Part shown: piece by piece, positions 18,475 to 27,271 of the stretch
Layout of the letters: each line of letters opens with the position of its first letter
Numbering within the stretch: the stretch's first letter is position 1
Source: an uncultured Verrucomicrobiota bacterium
Lineage (GTDB): Bacteria > Verrucomicrobiota > Verrucomicrobiia > Opitutales > Opitutaceae
DNA length: 56,551 bases
Assembly (NCBI GenBank): GCA_913058185.1
Contig: CAJXQX010000018.1
Coordinates: forward strand, 1 to 56,551
Direction of reading: 5' to 3'
Program-made: the position numbers and the translations under genes
The notes under the pieces: generated by a model
What the model was told of the DNA's origin: nothing
Databases searched by the model: none
The model's input: only the letters and a program-made list of their open reading frames with translations

Positions 18475-19788
18475 TTAACTAGAGTCTGCCTTAAATGAGC
18501 GCATTTTAACCCGACCATCCGAAAATTCTGCCTCATAAGGTCGATCACCAGAAACTGCTGATTTCCTTAAAACAGGCTTTCCCGCTTCATCCCGGATTAC
18601 CACAAAACCACGGCGCAGAGTCGCTTGAGGGCTCACTGATTGCAGTCGTTTCCACAAACTGAGCAATCGATGTGATTCAAATTCGATGCGTCGCTCCGGA
18701 GTCTGCGCCACAAACGCGGAATGCATCTTAGACAAGCGGTGGCGGCTTCCCTCCAGACAAGCCGCGAGTCCCGATCGGAGACGATTAGCCATATCGTCAC
18801 GTCGCAACCAGCCTTGCTCGATCTGTCCATGCGGGGTCAGCAAACGTAACCGATCACTCAAACCACGATAGGCAACTCGTGCATCTTGCCACGAATTTTG
18901 AATCGCTTCATGTAAACCAACGCGAGCCACCGCCAGACGGTCGTTCATTTCAGCATACGCACTCGAAATGAGCTCGGCCGCGGCACTCGGCGTTTCCGCC
19001 CGCACATCTGCCGTGAAGTCACTCAGGGTAAAGTCAATCTCATGACCAACCGCCGATACGACGGGGATCGGAGAAGCGGCAATCGCCCGCACGACGGTTT
19101 CTTCATTAAACGCCCACAAATCTTCCAGGCTACCGCCACCCCGCCCAATCACGAGCACATCGAAATCCCCCCGATCAACGGCCCACGCGATCATCGCCGC
19201 GATCTCCGCCGCCGCGCCAACTCCTTGAACTTTGGCAGGTAGAACGGTCAATCGCCCCTGCCAACCACGCCGAATCATGATGCGGACAAAATCCTGCACC
19301 GCCGCGCCGGTTGGAGAGGTCACGAAGCCAACCTTTAGCGCGAGTGCTGGCAGTGACTTCTTCTGATCACGCTCAAACAGTCCCTCGTCCGCTAGGCGTT
19401 TCTTGAGCGCCTCAAATTCCCTTTGCAGGCGGCCTACTCCATCCTCCTTGATCGTGCGCACGATGAGCTGATATTGCCCCCGGGCTTCGTAAACACTCAC
19501 CCGGCCAGCCAACAGGACTTGTTGCCCGTCACGCAGTTCAACCGTCTGCCGCGCTCCATCCCCGCGGAACATGACACACGACAATTGAGCGCCTGCATCC
19601 TTAAGCACAAAGTAGGTGTGGCCACTGGATTGCCGACGCAGATTCGACACTTCGCCCTGAATCCAACCGGGAATCGCATCGGATTCAAGGAGCACCTTAA
19701 TCCGACGAGTAAACTTGGAAACACTCTCCACGCCCTCGTCCCGCGCGATGCCACCAGTGGGTTCCATATCATCGAGCCAGCCAGCCAT
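18475..19788 (-). CDS. xseA: Exodeoxyribonuclease VII large subunit
   Basis: 437 residues, normal length. An OB-fold at the N terminus (GWIQGEVSNLRRQSSGHTYFVLKD) is followed by the nuclease domain with FVTSPTGAAVQDF, VLVIGRGGGSLEDLWAFNEE and SAVGHEIDFTLSDFTADVRAETPSAAAEL, all diagnostic. With XseB it degrades single-stranded DNA from either end. xseB is not in the window. The start lies 3 bp after the stop of the TVP38 gene, so the two are co-transcribed. Confidence 0.95.
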   Translation of the reverse strand: MAGWLDDMEPTGGIARDEGVESVSKFTRRIKVLLESDAIPGWIQGEVSNLRRQSSGHTYFVLKDAGAQLSCVMFRGDGARQTVELRDGQQVLLAGRVSVYEARGQYQLIVRTIKEDGVGRLQREFEALKKRLADEGLFERDQKKSLPALALKVGFVTSPTGAAVQDFVRIMIRRGWQGRLTVLPAKVQGVGAAAEIAAMIAWAVDRGDFDVLVIGRGGGSLEDLWAFNEETVVRAIAASPIPVVSAVGHEIDFTLSDFTADVRAETPSAAAELISSAYAEMNDRLAVARVGLHEAIQNSWQDARVAYRGLSDRLRLLTPHGQIEQGWLRRDDMANRLRSGLAACLEGSRHRLSKMHSAFVAQTPERRIEFESHRLLSLWKRLQSVSPQATLRRGFVVIRDEAGKPVLRKSAVSGDRPYEAEFSDGRVKMRSFKADSS

Positions 19789-19791
19789 AAC

Positions 19792-20490
19792 TCAGTCCGT
19801 GGAGGGCTCGGACGCCTTTTTCTTACGCGCCAAATGTTGCCGTAATAAATACGCGCCCAAGGCCAATGCGGCCATCGCACCCACCCCGAAGACGATCATC
19901 TTACCTTTACCCGAGAGTAAGGCATCGCCGAATACCACAAAGACTGTGGCGTAAGCTCCTCCTACGATGAGCGAACCGATGAAATAAATGCGAAAGGGCA
20001 CTTGGGCCAATCCCAACATCACTCCCTGCAATACAAATGGCGGGCCCGGTGTCACCCGCGCCAACAGGGTGATATCCCAATAATTGTCTGCCCGCACTTC
20101 CGGCCATTTATAGCCCAAACGCACCGTGAGTTTTTCCAAACCGGGTCGGGCAATCCACCGAGCGAGGACGTAGGTGATCGTGAGATTGACGGCCAGGGCC
20201 AACCACGTCGCCAGAATCACTACCGGCCATCCCAGCTCCGGCGCAAACACCGAGCCCGCCGTCAAAGTGAATGGAGACAACGGAAACCCCACCGCGGGTA
20301 CTACCGCCATCGTGCTAAAAAATGTCACCGGGCCCGCATCACGCACTAACTCCAGCCCCGAATCAATCAGCCCGCGAATATCCAGTCCACGCAGAACCAA
20401 GATGCCACCAATCACCGCGACCCCGATGAGGATCGCTAGTCTGATGATCAATCCCTTACGGGACGATGGGCCTTTGGGCGGTTCAGCCAT
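19792..20490 (-). CDS. TVP38/TMEM64 (SNARE-associated/DedA-like) membrane protein
   Basis: 232 residues from MAEPPKGPSSRKG at 20490. About six hydrophobic segments are present. The central PAVGFPLSPFTLTAGSVFAP and RVTPGPPFVLQGVMLGLAQV are the re-entrant-loop motifs of the DedA/VTT superfamily, whose members scramble or transport lipids such as undecaprenyl phosphate. A function in lipid-carrier recycling is plausible but not demonstrated. It is the upstream gene of an operon with xseA and is divergent from the GT2 gene. Confidence 0.85.
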   Translation of the reverse strand: MAEPPKGPSSRKGLIIRLAILIGVAVIGGILVLRGLDIRGLIDSGLELVRDAGPVTFFSTMAVVPAVGFPLSPFTLTAGSVFAPELGWPVVILATWLALAVNLTITYVLARWIARPGLEKLTVRLGYKWPEVRADNYWDITLLARVTPGPPFVLQGVMLGLAQVPFRIYFIGSLIVGGAYATVFVVFGDALLSGKGKMIVFGVGAMAALALGAYLLRQHLARKKKASEPSTD

Positions 20491-20622
20491 GAATCGACCA
20501 TGCGAGGCCATCCGTCTTCGCGTCAAGCAACTCGCCGCTAATCCGTCAGCTTGGGCTCGCCCCCGGCGTTTTCATCTTCATAACCGTGCTGCGAGCCTTC
20601 AACTTGCCCACTATTCAACGCC

Positions 20623-21570
20623 ATGGAAGCCCCTCCCCTCTCGATCGCCATCGTGATGCCCGTCTTCAACGAAGAGGCCGTCTTACCCAAGACGTTCCGC
20701 CGACTCGTTGGCTTGTTTGATCAAAATCCTGCCTATCAATGGCGCGCCATTTTGGTGGATGACGGCAGCAAGGATACGAGTAGCTCACTCCTCGAAGACC
20801 AACAGATCAACGATCCGCGATTCGAAATCATCACTTTAACGCGCAATTTCGGATTCCAATCTGCTTTGGCTGCCGGCATCGATGCCGCTGCCGATGCCGA
20901 CGCCGTCATCACGATGGATGCCGACTTACAGGACCCGCCCGAACTGGTCCCCGAGTTGATCGAAGCTTGGCGAGCCGGAGCTGAGGTGGTGCTCGCCGTG
21001 CGGCGCACGCGTCAAGAGACCGGCCTAAGGCGCCTCGGCATGGATACGTTTCACGGGATTTTCGGACGCCTGACCGATCAACAGCTGACCCATAACAACG
21101 CCGGGACCTTCGGCCTGATGGGGCGCGAGGCTGCCGCAGCTTTTCGTGGTTTACCGGAGCGAAACCGATTCTTCCCGGGGCTTCGCGCTTGGGTGGGATA
21201 TCAAGTAGCCGAAGTCAGTTACGACCGCGATAGTCGCGCCGCCGGCCAACCGAAACAGTCGATGCGGCGACTGGTGAGCTACGCTCTCGATGGCGTATTC
21301 AGTTTCTCACGACTTCCACTCCGCGCCGTTTCCTATGTTGGGTTATTCGTCGCATTAATCGGATTTAGTTTAGGCACTTTTTTCACCGTTCGCCGATTGG
21401 TCGGCATCGAAGTTGCGCAAACGGGTTTCACCACTTTGGTCACCCTTGTTCTGTTTTTGGGTGGCATCCAACTGATTGGCATCGGCGTTTTGGGCGAATA
21501 CCTCGGCCGCATCTACGATGAGGTCAAACAACGTCCGCTCTACGTCGTCAAACGGCGCAACCAAGAGTAA
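20623..21570 (+). CDS. GT2 polyprenyl-phosphate glycosyltransferase (GtrB/DPM1-like)
   Basis: 315 residues. GT-A domain at the N terminus: IVMPVFNEEAVLPKTF, ILVDDGSKDTS, TLTRNFGFQSALAAGIDAA and MDADLQDPPE (the DxD region). Two membrane helices follow at about 235-260 and 270-295, ending EYLGRIYDEVKQRPLYVV, the typical tail of undecaprenyl-phosphate glucosyl/mannosyl transferases. The enzyme would load a sugar from a nucleotide donor onto undecaprenyl phosphate at the inner membrane, supplying GT-C enzymes such as those encoded at 23.4-29.1 kb. Confidence 0.9.
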   Translation: MEAPPLSIAIVMPVFNEEAVLPKTFRRLVGLFDQNPAYQWRAILVDDGSKDTSSSLLEDQQINDPRFEIITLTRNFGFQSALAAGIDAAADADAVITMDADLQDPPELVPELIEAWRAGAEVVLAVRRTRQETGLRRLGMDTFHGIFGRLTDQQLTHNNAGTFGLMGREAAAAFRGLPERNRFFPGLRAWVGYQVAEVSYDRDSRAAGQPKQSMRRLVSYALDGVFSFSRLPLRAVSYVGLFVALIGFSLGTFFTVRRLVGIEVAQTGFTTLVTLVLFLGGIQLIGIGVLGEYLGRIYDEVKQRPLYVVKRRNQE

Positions 21571-21588
21571 TTCGCCCGTCACGGCACG

Positions 21589-21630
21589 CTCTACGATCAG
21601 GTATTATTCTAATACGGTCCGCTCTACTAG
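21589..21630 (+). repeat. Degenerate copy of the end of the GT2 gene
   Basis: The stretch around 21585-21627 resembles the gene's own tail at 21507-21545: GGCxCGC..TCTACGATxAGGT, a short variable spacer, then GTCCGCTCTAC in both. It reads like a decayed tandem duplication of the 3' end, with stops in frame. The match was aligned by eye and is imperfect. Confidence 0.4.
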
Positions 21631-21750
21631 TTAGTTGCCGGGCGGTGTGGCCCACTGGATCGGATTCAAATAGACGTATGAACCGAGTCGCGTGATCACC
21701 GACCTCGTGAGGTTCGGGATCGAACTACCTTCAACCACTGGTCCAGCCAA

Positions 21751-22476
21751 CTATTTCCTTCGCACGACGAGCAGGAGCCCCACGCCAAACGGCGCAGGCC
21801 ACCATCGCGTAACGGCCGACTTCACAAACACCCAGCGCAGGCACGCGTTGATCCACCCCGGAGGAATATACTCTTCGCTGCGCGCCGAATCGGTTGGGCG
21901 CCGCGAACGACGAGCCCACCACACCAAGGGGAATACGGCCGTATTCACATATTTGATATGCTCAATCTGCCAATCTGCGGACGAGAACATCCCCCGCAAG
22001 GGCTCCCGATGATAGCGGCGAAAATGATGCAGAACCTCATCCCAACTGCTCCAGAGTTGCATCATCGCAGGCACCGTGAGCACGAGAATACCGCCTGGTT
22101 TCAAAACCCGATGAATCTCAGCAACCGCACTGGTATCGTCCTCCACATGCTCCAAGACATCGAGCAAAGTCACGATATCCGCTGTATTATCGGGCAAGGG
22201 CATGGCTGAAGCGGAGCCTTCAATGACTTGATCCGGGGTAAATTTTTGCCGGAGTAATTCCAGCGACTCCGCGTGGTCGTCCATCACCGATACGTGGTGG
22301 GTGGAAACCATTTCCGCGGCGAATGCCCCCGTTCCGGCTCCACAATCAAACAAAGTCGGACGATCCGCCTTGGATCCAAACGTATCGATGGCCCAACGGG
22401 CGATAGTCCGCTTACCGGTGTAAAACCAGTGATGTCGCTCCACGCGCACAAGATTATCGTATTCGTCTGAATTCAT
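21751..22476 (-). CDS. Class I SAM-dependent methyltransferase
   Basis: 241 residues from MNSDEYDNLVRVERHHWFY at 22476. Motif I LFDCGAGTGAFAAEM near residue 45 binds SAM; VTLLDVLEHVEDD is motif IV and EIHRVLKPGGILVLTVPA motif V/VI. A hydrophobic C-terminal segment (NTAVFPLVWWARR...) suggests membrane association. The N-terminal ERHHWFYTGKR stretch is common in methyltransferases beside lipid-linked sugar transferases. The role is probably in cell-surface glycan or lipid modification, inferred from the neighbours. Confidence 0.82.
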   Translation of the reverse strand: MNSDEYDNLVRVERHHWFYTGKRTIARWAIDTFGSKADRPTLFDCGAGTGAFAAEMVSTHHVSVMDDHAESLELLRQKFTPDQVIEGSASAMPLPDNTADIVTLLDVLEHVEDDTSAVAEIHRVLKPGGILVLTVPAMMQLWSSWDEVLHHFRRYHREPLRGMFSSADWQIEHIKYVNTAVFPLVWWARRSRRPTDSARSEEYIPPGWINACLRWVFVKSAVTRWWPAPFGVGLLLVVRRK

Positions 22477-22571
22477 TCTTCGCTGATAAGTCAGGAGCGA
22501 ATCACGCTCAGGCCCTAAGGAAAGCGTAAATCGGCATTTACCTCCGAAGTTCACGCTTCAATCTCCCCATC

Positions 22572-23378
22572 GTGTCACGCCCTCTCAACTCAACTCCTCC
22601 TCCCGGTGATCGCACCCCACCGCCGATTTTAGACGTTGAGCAGCACAACCAAGAAATTCACGAGAACCAACGTCACTGGGACAGGAAACCCGAGCTCCGC
22701 GCCATATACGCCGAGTTCTATCAACAAATCGCCCAGTATCTCCCTCCTGCTTCAGCCGGAACGGTGCTCGAGTGCGGGTCGGGGATCGGCAACCTGAAAT
22801 CGGCCCTCCCCCACGCCGTCACCAGCGACCTCTTCCCCAACCCCTGGCTCGATCGTCAGGAAAATATATATACCCTTTCGGATGGTAACGACTCGCTGGC
22901 GGGAGTCGTTCTATTCGATGTCTTTCACCACCTGCGTTATCCGGGCCTCGGTTTGACTGAACTGCACCGGGTGCTTCAGCCTGGGGGCTGTGCCGTTATC
23001 ATGGAACCCGCGGCTGGATTACTCGGCCGCATTTTCCTGGGTTTGTTTCACCATGAGCCGCTCGCGCTAGGCGCGCCCATCGCGTGGCAACCCTCCACCG
23101 ATTTCGACCCGACCAACGTCGACTACTACGCCGCCCAGGGCAACGCCTGGCGCATTTTCCACCCCCGTAATCCAGAACGCCCGAAACTGAACGGTTGGTC
23201 TGCGCCCAAAGTGCACTACCTGCCGGCCGTTCCCTGGATCATGACTGGCGGCTTTCGCGGTCCAACTCTGAATCGAGGTCCTTTGAGATACCTTTGGCGC
23301 GCCATCGACTCCATCCTCAGCTTGGCACCAAGACTTTTCGCGTCTCGCATGATCGTGGTTTTGGAAAAATCGTCTTAA
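22572..23378 (+). CDS. Class I SAM-dependent methyltransferase, GT-C-associated
   Basis: 268 residues from a GTG at 22572. Motif I is VLECGSGIGNLKSALP; FDVFHHLRYPGLGLTELHRVLQPGG covers motifs IV-VI. The HWDRKPELRAIY N terminus and the long C-terminal extension are outside the core fold. The stop is followed after one base by the ATG of the GT-C gene, so they are co-translated and probably act in the same surface-glycan pathway. The methyl acceptor is unknown. Confidence 0.82.
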   Translation: MSRPLNSTPPPGDRTPPPILDVEQHNQEIHENQRHWDRKPELRAIYAEFYQQIAQYLPPASAGTVLECGSGIGNLKSALPHAVTSDLFPNPWLDRQENIYTLSDGNDSLAGVVLFDVFHHLRYPGLGLTELHRVLQPGGCAVIMEPAAGLLGRIFLGLFHHEPLALGAPIAWQPSTDFDPTNVDYYAAQGNAWRIFHPRNPERPKLNGWSAPKVHYLPAVPWIMTGGFRGPTLNRGPLRYLWRAIDSILSLAPRLFASRMIVVLEKSS

Positions 23379-23379
23379 G

Positions 23380-25434
23380 ATGTTCGTATCCCGTGAACGA
23401 AACCGCTGGCTGACCAATCAGCGCGCGACCGGATTGGCCCTTATCCTATGTATCGGGCACGTCTTCTCGGCTGCATCGGTCAGTAAGAATTTCAGCACGA
23501 CCTATGACGAGATAGCTCACATTACCGCAGGATTCGTTTACTGGACAGCCCACGATATGCGGTTCCAGCCGGAAAACGGAAACTTCCCTCAACGGTGGTG
23601 TGCGCTCCCGCTGCTGTGGATGGATACCCAAGAGATATCTCCTGACTATTTTGCTTGGCCCGAGGGTGATGTATGGGCGATGGGCGAAGCATTCTTCTAC
23701 ATGCAGGGCAACGTCCCGGCTGAGCTGCTCGCTGCCGCACGAGGAATGATCGCATTGCTCTCCGGTTTACTTTGCTGGATCATTTTCCAGTGGAGCCGAA
23801 GTCTATTCGGTCGCGGCGGTGCATTGATCTCACTCGGCCTCGTTACGTTCAGTCCGTCCATTCTGGCCCACGGCGGGCTCGCCACCTCCGACACTGCCGC
23901 AACCCTCGCATTTTGTCTTACCCTCCTGACTTGGTGGAGACTCTATCATCGCATCTCGTGGGATCGGTTACTGCTCGCCGGATTGGCCGCGGGTCTGCTC
24001 GCCGTGGCAAAGTATTCCGCCCTCCTGTTCGCTCCGATCGCCCTGCTATTGGGCATACTCCGTTTGGCTCAAGCCACCCCTTTAATCGGAGCTTGGCGGG
24101 ACCAAAGGTGGCGGTGGTCTGGAGGTAGGAAATTCGCAGCTATCGGGGTCGCCAGTCTCTTTTCCGGTTTGGTTGCATGGACCACAATTTGGGGGGGGTA
24201 CGAATTTCGATTTACCCCCGCGCCTGACCCCACTCAACGGGAATTCCTGATCGGCTGGGATAAGTTATTTCTGGAATCAACGGAGCCCGAACGGCGACTG
24301 GCCGACGGCCAGCCCGCCCAGCAGGATCCCGTCAATTTCCAACCCGGCATAATCCAATCATTCGGCCGCGTTGCCTTGGAGTGGAAAATACTACCGGAGG
24401 CCTACATTCACGGACTCTTGATCGTCGATCGTTACTCCCGGTCGCGTCTGGCTTTTTTTGCCGGCGAATATCGTAACACGGGTTGGTGGACATTCTTTCC
24501 CACGGCATTTCTGACCAAAACCACGTTGGTGACCCTCGGGTTCTTCAGCGCCGGAATCATTGCCTTGTTCCGCCATCGCCGCGCCCGTCGAATCGCATAC
24601 CGGTTAGCACCTCTCTTGATTTTAGCGGTGATTTACGGAACGACGATTTTAACCTCAAATCTGAGTATCGGCCACCGACACACCCTACCGCTTTATCCGT
24701 TGGTCTTTATCGTCGCTGGAGCAATCGGGCCTCTGATCAATCGACCCTGGCAGTGGAGAATCGCGGTCGTGGGAGTCCTGCTCCAAGTAATGGTTTCTTG
24801 GACGATTCGCCCTTATTACCTCGCTTACTTCAACGAGCTGATCGGAGGACCACGTAACGCTCACCGACTGTTCGTGGATAGCTCCTTGGATTGGGGACAG
24901 GACCTGCCCGGGCTCGCCTCATGGCTAACCGAACATCCTGACGAACAACCCTTCTATTTGAGCTACTTTGGCTACGGGGACCCACGCCATCATGGTGTGG
25001 ATGCCATCCGGATGGGAGACTCCTACTATGATCGCCACGCGCGGATCGTTCCGGCCGTAATCACGGGAGGCACCTTCGGTATCAGTGCCACTATGCTGCG
25101 ACGGGTTTACTCGCCGGTTCGGGGCCCCTGGAGTCCCAGCTATGAAGCAACCTACGCTCGCCTACTCGCCTGGACTCAAACCTTCGCAACGGCCCCGGCA
25201 GGCTCATCTATTCTCGATTTTGATGGGAGTGTGATGTCGGAAGCTGCCGTCACCGAACGTTTGTGGACTTATGAGGCGCTGCAATTTGGCCGTTTATGCC
25301 TGCTATTGGAGAACATCGAACCGGAAGAGAATATCGGCTACTCGATTCTCATCTATCGTCTGACCGACGAAGAAGTGAACACCGCCCTCTACGGCGACCT
25401 TCACGCGGTCTATGACCTAATCGAAAAACACTAG
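23380..25434 (+). CDS. GT-C family membrane glycosyltransferase (GT39/PMT-like)
   Basis: 684 residues with about ten to twelve membrane segments. The first periplasmic loop carries STTYDEIAHITAGFVYW, an Asp-Glu catalytic motif like those of PMT and ArnT-type enzymes, followed by GNFPQRW. A second acidic region is WGQDLPGLASWL near residue 505. Such enzymes use polyprenyl-phosphate sugars to glycosylate proteins, lipids or glycans outside the cytoplasmic membrane. The upstream methyltransferase is tightly coupled. Its stop TAG shares the palindrome CTAG (25431-25434) with the stop of the convergent gene. Confidence 0.8.
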   Translation: MFVSRERNRWLTNQRATGLALILCIGHVFSAASVSKNFSTTYDEIAHITAGFVYWTAHDMRFQPENGNFPQRWCALPLLWMDTQEISPDYFAWPEGDVWAMGEAFFYMQGNVPAELLAAARGMIALLSGLLCWIIFQWSRSLFGRGGALISLGLVTFSPSILAHGGLATSDTAATLAFCLTLLTWWRLYHRISWDRLLLAGLAAGLLAVAKYSALLFAPIALLLGILRLAQATPLIGAWRDQRWRWSGGRKFAAIGVASLFSGLVAWTTIWGGYEFRFTPAPDPTQREFLIGWDKLFLESTEPERRLADGQPAQQDPVNFQPGIIQSFGRVALEWKILPEAYIHGLLIVDRYSRSRLAFFAGEYRNTGWWTFFPTAFLTKTTLVTLGFFSAGIIALFRHRRARRIAYRLAPLLILAVIYGTTILTSNLSIGHRHTLPLYPLVFIVAGAIGPLINRPWQWRIAVVGVLLQVMVSWTIRPYYLAYFNELIGGPRNAHRLFVDSSLDWGQDLPGLASWLTEHPDEQPFYLSYFGYGDPRHHGVDAIRMGDSYYDRHARIVPAVITGGTFGISATMLRRVYSPVRGPWSPSYEATYARLLAWTQTFATAPAGSSILDFDGSVMSEAAVTERLWTYEALQFGRLCLLLENIEPEENIGYSILIYRLTDEEVNTALYGDLHAVYDLIEKH

Positions 25435-27257
25435 ATCGCCGAGTCGGGCAACAAAGCAGGTTCTTCTACCGAGACGGATTCTTCTTCCGTCTCATCCGGT
25501 CGGGGAAGAATTTCAACCACCCGACTGATTCGCACCAAACGGCCTCCGATCATCCGTTCCACCACGGGTTCGAGGACGAAGCGCGCGGGAATCACATCGC
25601 GAGGATCGACCTCAAAAACACGACCCTCGGCATTCACCGGCCGATAACGCTGGGTAACGAGCACCTCTTTGAATGTGCCATGATCCAAATGAAACTGGAT
25701 AGCCTCTGCGCGAAAACCCGCATCGTTTAGGCCGAGCGAGGGCTGCCCTTTCATCAACCAACCCAACGTCGTTTTGTCCGTTAGGATCAATCGCGACACG
25801 GGATCCATTAGGGCCACTTGCTGCTGTTCCCACGCTAGCTCGATCGCCTGCTGGTTGATCTCACGGTTATGGGCGACAGCGGGGAGCCCCCAGCCCAAGT
25901 AGGCCACCAGAGCACCCATCGCCACCCAGTTTTTGATACCCGCGTTTACCTGATCGAGAGAGCGCAAAACCAATACGACGCCAAAAGCCAATAACACGGT
26001 AAATGGCATGATCAACCGCGATACAATCGGGTCATCCAACTGGCCCCAAAAATAGGACAAAAGCAGGATAAGATTCGCTCCAATCGCCAAGCCAAAGAAC
26101 CCCACGGCTACAATGGTCGGATCCAATTGCCGCCAGACCGGCCGGCGACGCCAGATGGAGAAAACGATCCACCCCAAGGAAGCAAATCCACAAACTGACA
26201 ACCACCACGCACTCAGAATCGTGCGCCCAAAATAGAAGAAATAATTAACGGCATGCCCCAAGTTCGGCCACAGATGCTCGACCGCGAACCGTGAATCCAT
26301 GTTCTCCTTCAACTCCCACAATTCCGGGGTCCCGGATAAATACGAATTATGCAGCCCACTCGGAACCAACAGTAATGGGGCAAAAATTGCCGCGACGGGC
26401 AGGATTATCCGTCCGGCGCGTCTCCAGCCTTCGAGCACCACGAGCCCCGTGGTGAGAACAAACAGCAGAGACTCATAGCGGGTTTGCGCCAGTAACACAC
26501 AGGCCAAAAACAGCACCGACAAACGACGTTCATCCGGTCGAGCTAGGAACCGAGCGGCCAACAACATGGTCAGGACAACCATGGCCAAATTGAGCAAATC
26601 CATGCCCGCCCCATTCGCGTTCTGAGCCAACAGCGGTGAAGCCCCGAAACAGGCCAAGCCGGTCCAGGCAATCCGCCCCGATACGACGCGACGCACCAGG
26701 AAGTAAAACAAACCAAGCACTACGGGATAAAGCACGGCGTTGAACAGAAATGCGTTATTCTCCCGAAAACCAGTGAAGTCGTGTATGATCGAGACCAACA
26801 GCGCGAAGAAATAGGGTCGCTTGTCCAGATAGACAAACAGGGGTAAAAATACGCCTTCCACCTCGTAGCCCCGCACCATAGTACCGACCTCACGCAACCG
26901 GTGAAGATTCCAAGATGTGGCCTGCAGCACCAGCTCGTCGAACAGCACCTTGTAGCTGAACGGGAAAACACACCACGCCACGATACTCAATCCGCCGACC
27001 AATAATAGCAGCCGCCTCAACTCATCCCGCGGCATATCGCGCCACGCTCGTTTAATGTCCGGCCATTCCCGAACCAATAGAAGCACGAACCAAAGCAACG
27101 TGGCCGCGATGGCATAATACCCGTATTGCCTGACCAACTCTCCTGCCTGTTCCGAAGAAAAGTAGATGAATCCAAAAACGATTGCCGCGATCGCGCTGAC
27201 CACAAATGCCACCGCCCGCCAGACCAATACATCGACGGCGGCTAATCTCTGAAGCAT
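25431..27257 (-). CDS. GT-C-like membrane protein, second of a tandem paralogous pair
   Basis: 608 residues from MLQRLAAVDVLVWR at 27257, with about twelve hydrophobic segments. The first loop reads KVLFDELVLQATSWNLHRLREVG and later LDKRPYFFALLVSIIHDFTG, closely parallel to the next gene upstream (DEVLLLGTSMGMHLE..., LDKRPLLFPFLVTTVHDLTG). The acidic DE in the first loop fits a GT-C active site. The C terminus is a ~130-residue soluble tail rich in Glu. The pair arose by duplication. An alternative start at 27293 would overlap the upstream gene. Confidence 0.72.
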   Translation of the reverse strand: MLQRLAAVDVLVWRAVAFVVSAIAAIVFGFIYFSSEQAGELVRQYGYYAIAATLLWFVLLLVREWPDIKRAWRDMPRDELRRLLLLVGGLSIVAWCVFPFSYKVLFDELVLQATSWNLHRLREVGTMVRGYEVEGVFLPLFVYLDKRPYFFALLVSIIHDFTGFRENNAFLFNAVLYPVVLGLFYFLVRRVVSGRIAWTGLACFGASPLLAQNANGAGMDLLNLAMVVLTMLLAARFLARPDERRLSVLFLACVLLAQTRYESLLFVLTTGLVVLEGWRRAGRIILPVAAIFAPLLLVPSGLHNSYLSGTPELWELKENMDSRFAVEHLWPNLGHAVNYFFYFGRTILSAWWLSVCGFASLGWIVFSIWRRRPVWRQLDPTIVAVGFFGLAIGANLILLLSYFWGQLDDPIVSRLIMPFTVLLAFGVVLVLRSLDQVNAGIKNWVAMGALVAYLGWGLPAVAHNREINQQAIELAWEQQQVALMDPVSRLILTDKTTLGWLMKGQPSLGLNDAGFRAEAIQFHLDHGTFKEVLVTQRYRPVNAEGRVFEVDPRDVIPARFVLEPVVERMIGGRLVRISRVVEILPRPDETEEESVSVEEPALLPDSAI

Positions 27258-27271
27258 GGAATTTCCGCCAC

